Positions 60,563 through 64,000 of a DNA stretch of 64,000 nucleotides are shown piece after piece; the stretch's first letter is position 1; each line of letters starts with the position of its first letter. The stretch spans positions 50,641,346-50,705,345 of the forward strand of contig OX104125.1 of assembly GCA_944474755.1 (NCBI GenBank), read 5' to 3'. The notes under the pieces were generated by a model, which searched no databases, was not told the origin of the DNA, and worked only from the letters and a program-made list of their open reading frames with translations. The translations under genes were made by a program, and so were the position numbers. Origin of the DNA: Limnoperna fortunei (lineage: Eukaryota; Mollusca; Bivalvia; Mytilida; Modiolidae).

Positions 60563-63345
60563 GCTTGACCTTTGGTAGCTGGAGTACTTGGTGAACACCC
60601 ATGACCTTTGGTAGCTGTAGTACACAGTAAACACCCCTGACTTTTGATAGCTGGAGTACCCAGTGAACAGCCCTGACCTATGATAGCTGGAGTACCCAGT
60701 GAACACCTCTGACCTATGATAGCTGGATTACCCAGTGAACACCCCTGACTTTTGGTAGCTGGAGTATTCAGTGAACACCCCTGACCTATGATAGCTGTAG
60801 TACCCAGTGAACACCCCTGACTTTTGGTTGCTGGAATACCCAGTGAACACCCCTGATCTTTGATAGCTGTAGTACCCAGTGAACACCCCTGACCTTTGAT
60901 AGCTGAAGTACCAGTGAACAGCCCTGACCTATGATAGCTGTAGTACCCAGTGAACACCCCTGACCTATGATAGCTGTAGTACCCAGTGAACACCCCTGAC
61001 CTATGATAGCTGGAGTACCCAGTGAACACCCTCGACCTTTGGTAGCTGTAGTACCCAGTGAACACCCTTGACCTATGATAGCTGGAGTACCCAGTGAACA
61101 CCCTCGACCTTTGATAGCTGGAGTACCCAGTGACCACTCATCACTTTTGGTTGCTGGAGTACCCAGTGAACACCCTCGACCTTTGATAGCTGGAATACCC
61201 AGTGAACACCCCTGACCTATAATAGCTGTAGTACCCAGTGAACACCCCTGACCTATGATAGCTGTAGTACCCAGTTAACAACCCTGACCTTTGGTAGCTG
61301 TAGTACCCAGTGAACACCCTCGACCTTTGGTTGCTGGAGTACCCACTGAACACCCTCGTCTTTTGGTTACTGGAGTACCCAGTGAACACCCTCGACCTTT
61401 GATAGCTGGAATACCCAGTGAACACCCCTGACCTATGATAGCTGTAATACCCAGTGAACACACTCGACCTTTGACAGCTGGAATACCCAGTGAACACCCC
61501 TGACCTATGATAGCTGGAATACCCAGTGAACACCCCTGACCTATGATAGCTGTAATACCCAGTGAACACCCTCGACCTTTGATAGCTGGAATACCCAGTG
61601 AACACCCTCGACCTTTGATAGCTGGAATACCCAGTGAACACCCCTGACCTATGATAGCTGTAGTACCCAGTTAACACCCCTGACCTATGATAGCTGGAAT
61701 ACCCAGTGAACACCCCTGACCTATGATAGCTGTAGTACCCAGTTAACAACCCTGACCTTTGGTAGCTGTAATACCCAGTGAACACCCTCGACCTTTGGTT
61801 GCTGGAGTACCCAGTGAACACCCTCGACCTTTGGTAGCTGGAGTACCCAGTGAACACCCTCGACTTTTGGTTGCTGGAGTACCCAGTGAACACCCTCGAC
61901 CTTTGTAGCTGGAATACCCAGTGAACACCCCTGACCTATGATAGCTGTAATACCCAGTGAACACCCTCGACCTTTGATAGCTGGAATACCCAGTGAACAC
62001 CCCTGACCTATGATAGCTGGAATACCCAGTGAACACCCCTGACCTATGATAGCTGTAATACCCAGTGAACACCCTCGACCTTTGATAGCTGGAATACCCA
62101 GTGAACACCCCTGACCTATGATAGCTGGAATACCCTGTGAACACCCCTGATCTTTGATAGCTGTAGTACCCAGTGAACACCCCTGACCTATGATAGCTGG
62201 AGTACCCAGTTAACAACCCTGACCTATGATAGCTGGAGTACCCAGTGAACACCCCTGATCTTTGATAGCTGTAGTACCCAGTGAACACCCCTGACCTATG
62301 ATAGCTGGAGTACACAGTGAACACCCTCGACCTTTGGTAGCTGTAGTACCCAGTGAACACCCCTGATCTTTGATAACTGGAGTACCCAGTGAACACCCCT
62401 GATCTTTGATAGCTGGAGTACCCAGTGAACACCCTCGACGTTTGTTAGCTGGAGTACCCAGTGAATACCCCTGACCTATGATAGCTGTAATACCCAGTGA
62501 ACACCACTGATCTTTGATAGCTGGAATACCCCGAGAACACCCCTGACCTATGATAGCTGTGGTACCCAGTGAACACCCCTGATCTTTGATAACTGGAATA
62601 CCCCGAGAACACCCCTGACCTATGATAGCTGTAGTACCCAGTGAACACCCTCGACCTTTGGTAGCTGGAATACCCAGTGAACACCCCTGACCTATGATAG
62701 CTGTAGTACCCAGTGAACACCCCTGACCTATGATAGCTGTGGTACCCAGTGAACACCCCTGATCTTTGATAGCTGGAGTACCCAGTGAACACCCTCGACC
62801 TTTGGTAGCTGGAGTACCCAGTGACCACTCCTGACTTTTGGTTGCTGGAATACCCAGAGAACACCCCTGACCTATGATAGCTGTAGTATCTAGTGAACAC
62901 CCCAGACTTTTGAAAGCTGTAGTACCCAGTGAACACCCTCGACCTTTGGTAGCTGGAGTACCCAGTGAACACCCTCGACCTTTGATAGCTGGAGTACCCA
63001 GTGACCACTCCTGACTTTTGGTTGCTGGAATACCCAGAGAACACCCCTGACCTATGATAGCTGTAGTACCCAGTGAACACCCCTGATCTTTGATAGCTGT
63101 AGTACCCAGTGAACACCCCTGACCTATGATATCTGTAGTACCCAGTGAACACCCCTGACCTATGATAGCTGTAGTACCCAGTGAACACCCCTGACTTTTG
63201 ATAGCTGTAGTACCCAGTGAACACCCCTGACTTTTGATAGCTGTAGTACCCAGTGAACACCCCTGACCTATGATAGCTGTAGTACCCAGTGAACACCCCT
63301 GATCTTTGGTAGCTGGAGTACCCAGTGAACACCCTGACTTTTTAT
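60563..63345. repeat. 36-bp satellite derived from a SINE body (about 77 copies)
   Basis: Head-to-tail units of AGCTGGAGTACCCAGTGAAC followed by ACCCCTGACCTATGAT. Subtypes are GGAGTA/GTAGTA/GGAATA and CTCGACCTTTG/CTGACCTATG/CTGATCTTTG, often arranged in short alternating blocks that suggest higher-order structure. The unit is 12 codons long and gives long minus-strand frames (repeat RVFTGYSSYQRS), which are not called genes. It lies in the first intron seen of the propeller gene. Confidence 0.96.
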
Positions 63346-63672
63346 AGCTCCTAGCACGCTTGACTGAATCAGCGTTTATAGGGCGAGTTATGTCAACCTA
63401 ATCAAGGGAAGTAATCCATATTGTATTCAGGTAAGTGTACCGAAGTATAATAAAATATACAAGAACAATAACTCTTTATAGGCAACAAAAGTGAAAGTAA
63501 TCAACAACCTGCATTTTAAACATTTCATATTTTTTATAAAGAATCAGCAAATAAAAAATGTATTCAAATTTACTGTTCTAAATAAATTAATGTATGGCAT
63601 AAACTTAAGGATGATGGAGACACATCTAATAGGCTATAAAATAAAAATACAATTACAGATAAGATTCCCTAC
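63346..63672. other. Intron sequence, no feature seen
   Basis: AT-rich sequence between the end of the 36-bp satellite and the donor site at 63,672. The short frame at 63,491-63,682 (+) has no recognisable motif. Confidence 0.6.
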
Positions 63673-64000
63673 CTCTGTATAGTCTTCAAACCATGTCTGA
63701 AAGAAATCTTGAGTGTTATGACTATCACTATGTTCTTCACAAAAGTATTCATCTTCTAAATCCAGTAACTCACTGTAGCTATGGCGACCATCAGAAATGT
63801 GTATGTTGCCATCCGAGCATTTTGACTTTGCTGTGTAACGCACACTTCTTGTTTCAAATCTTTCTTTTACTCTCTCTACTGTTACTTTCATTTCTTCTAG
63901 CATTGCTTTACAAGTTCCTTTCTCCACATTTTTCCATTGCCATATCTGTAGTGCTATTGTGTTTTTACAGAAACACAAAATAAATTTTCTGAACTTGGTA
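63673..64000 (-). CDS. Upstream exon of the propeller gene, function of this part unknown, partial at window edge
   Basis: On the minus strand the frame is open from the window edge to a GAG|GTAGGG donor at 63,673, about 109 codons, with no stop. It encodes a Trp/Lys-rich start (IALQIWQWKNVEKGTC), an amphipathic helix-like stretch (MLEEMKVTVERVKERFE), a polar segment, and an acidic end (LLDLEDEYFCEEHSD, then FFQTWFEDYTE). I do not recognise a domain; there is no RING finger. The exon ends in phase 0, which the 46-nt exon requires. A possible acceptor (AGCACTACAG at about 63,950) would shorten it, but the frame is also open upstream of that. No ATG start is in view, so the gene's 5' end lies beyond 64,000. 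It could belong to a separate gene if the splice chain is wrong. Confidence 0.55.

Noticed and set aside
61141..63332. Long minus-strand frames with RVFTGYSSYQRS repeats
   Set aside because: A 12-residue translation of the 36-bp SINE-derived array inside an intron. The peptide is low-complexity and has no splice or start support.

Overview
The window looks like nuclear DNA from a mollusc, most likely a bivalve. The reasons are introns with GT-AG borders, tRNA-derived SINEs whose tail resembles common molluscan SINE tails, a B-box/NHL-type propeller gene, and decayed Ty3/gypsy, LINE, Penelope-like and Polinton-like elements in AT-rich DNA. The species cannot be named from the sequence. By my coordinates about 40 of the 64 kb is tandem repeat, so most long open frames are repeat artefacts and are not annotated as genes.

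Layout: 1-24,390 is the right-hand part of a large 34-bp satellite with nested higher-order repeats; its left end lies outside the window. 24,391-30,911 is non-coding DNA with a minus-strand Penelope-like reverse transcriptase remnant that is split by an insertion carrying a LINE 3' end. It also holds a second partial copy of the same element and a 51-bp repeat with a TGACGTAA core. 30,912-31,820 is a 36-38 bp array that begins with a tRNA-like box A. 33,058-34,468 and 44,937-50,528 are two arrays of one 39-bp satellite. Between them lie a SINE, an internally deleted Ty3/gypsy element (36,716-39,294, +) and a broken Polinton-like family B DNA polymerase (about 41,185-44,745, -). The polymerase is interrupted by about 840 bp of a different, primase/polymerase-like domain. 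51,061-53,833 holds a 25-bp satellite and a duplicated 570-bp flank.

54,188-64,000 (minus strand) holds the one probable host gene. Four exons (63,673-64,000; 59,017-59,062; 58,176-58,203; 54,188-55,055) have consensus splice borders and matching phases. The last encodes a B-box zinc finger and an NHL-like beta-propeller. The 5' end is off the window. Its introns are filled by a 66-bp satellite, several SINEs and a 36-bp satellite.

The clearest new observation is that the 36-bp satellite is continuous at its edges with SINE sequence and matches an internal SINE segment, so it appears to be an amplified piece of a SINE. The 30.9-kb array may likewise come from the tRNA-like head of the same SINE family. 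All assignments are by eye; no alignment or database search was run.
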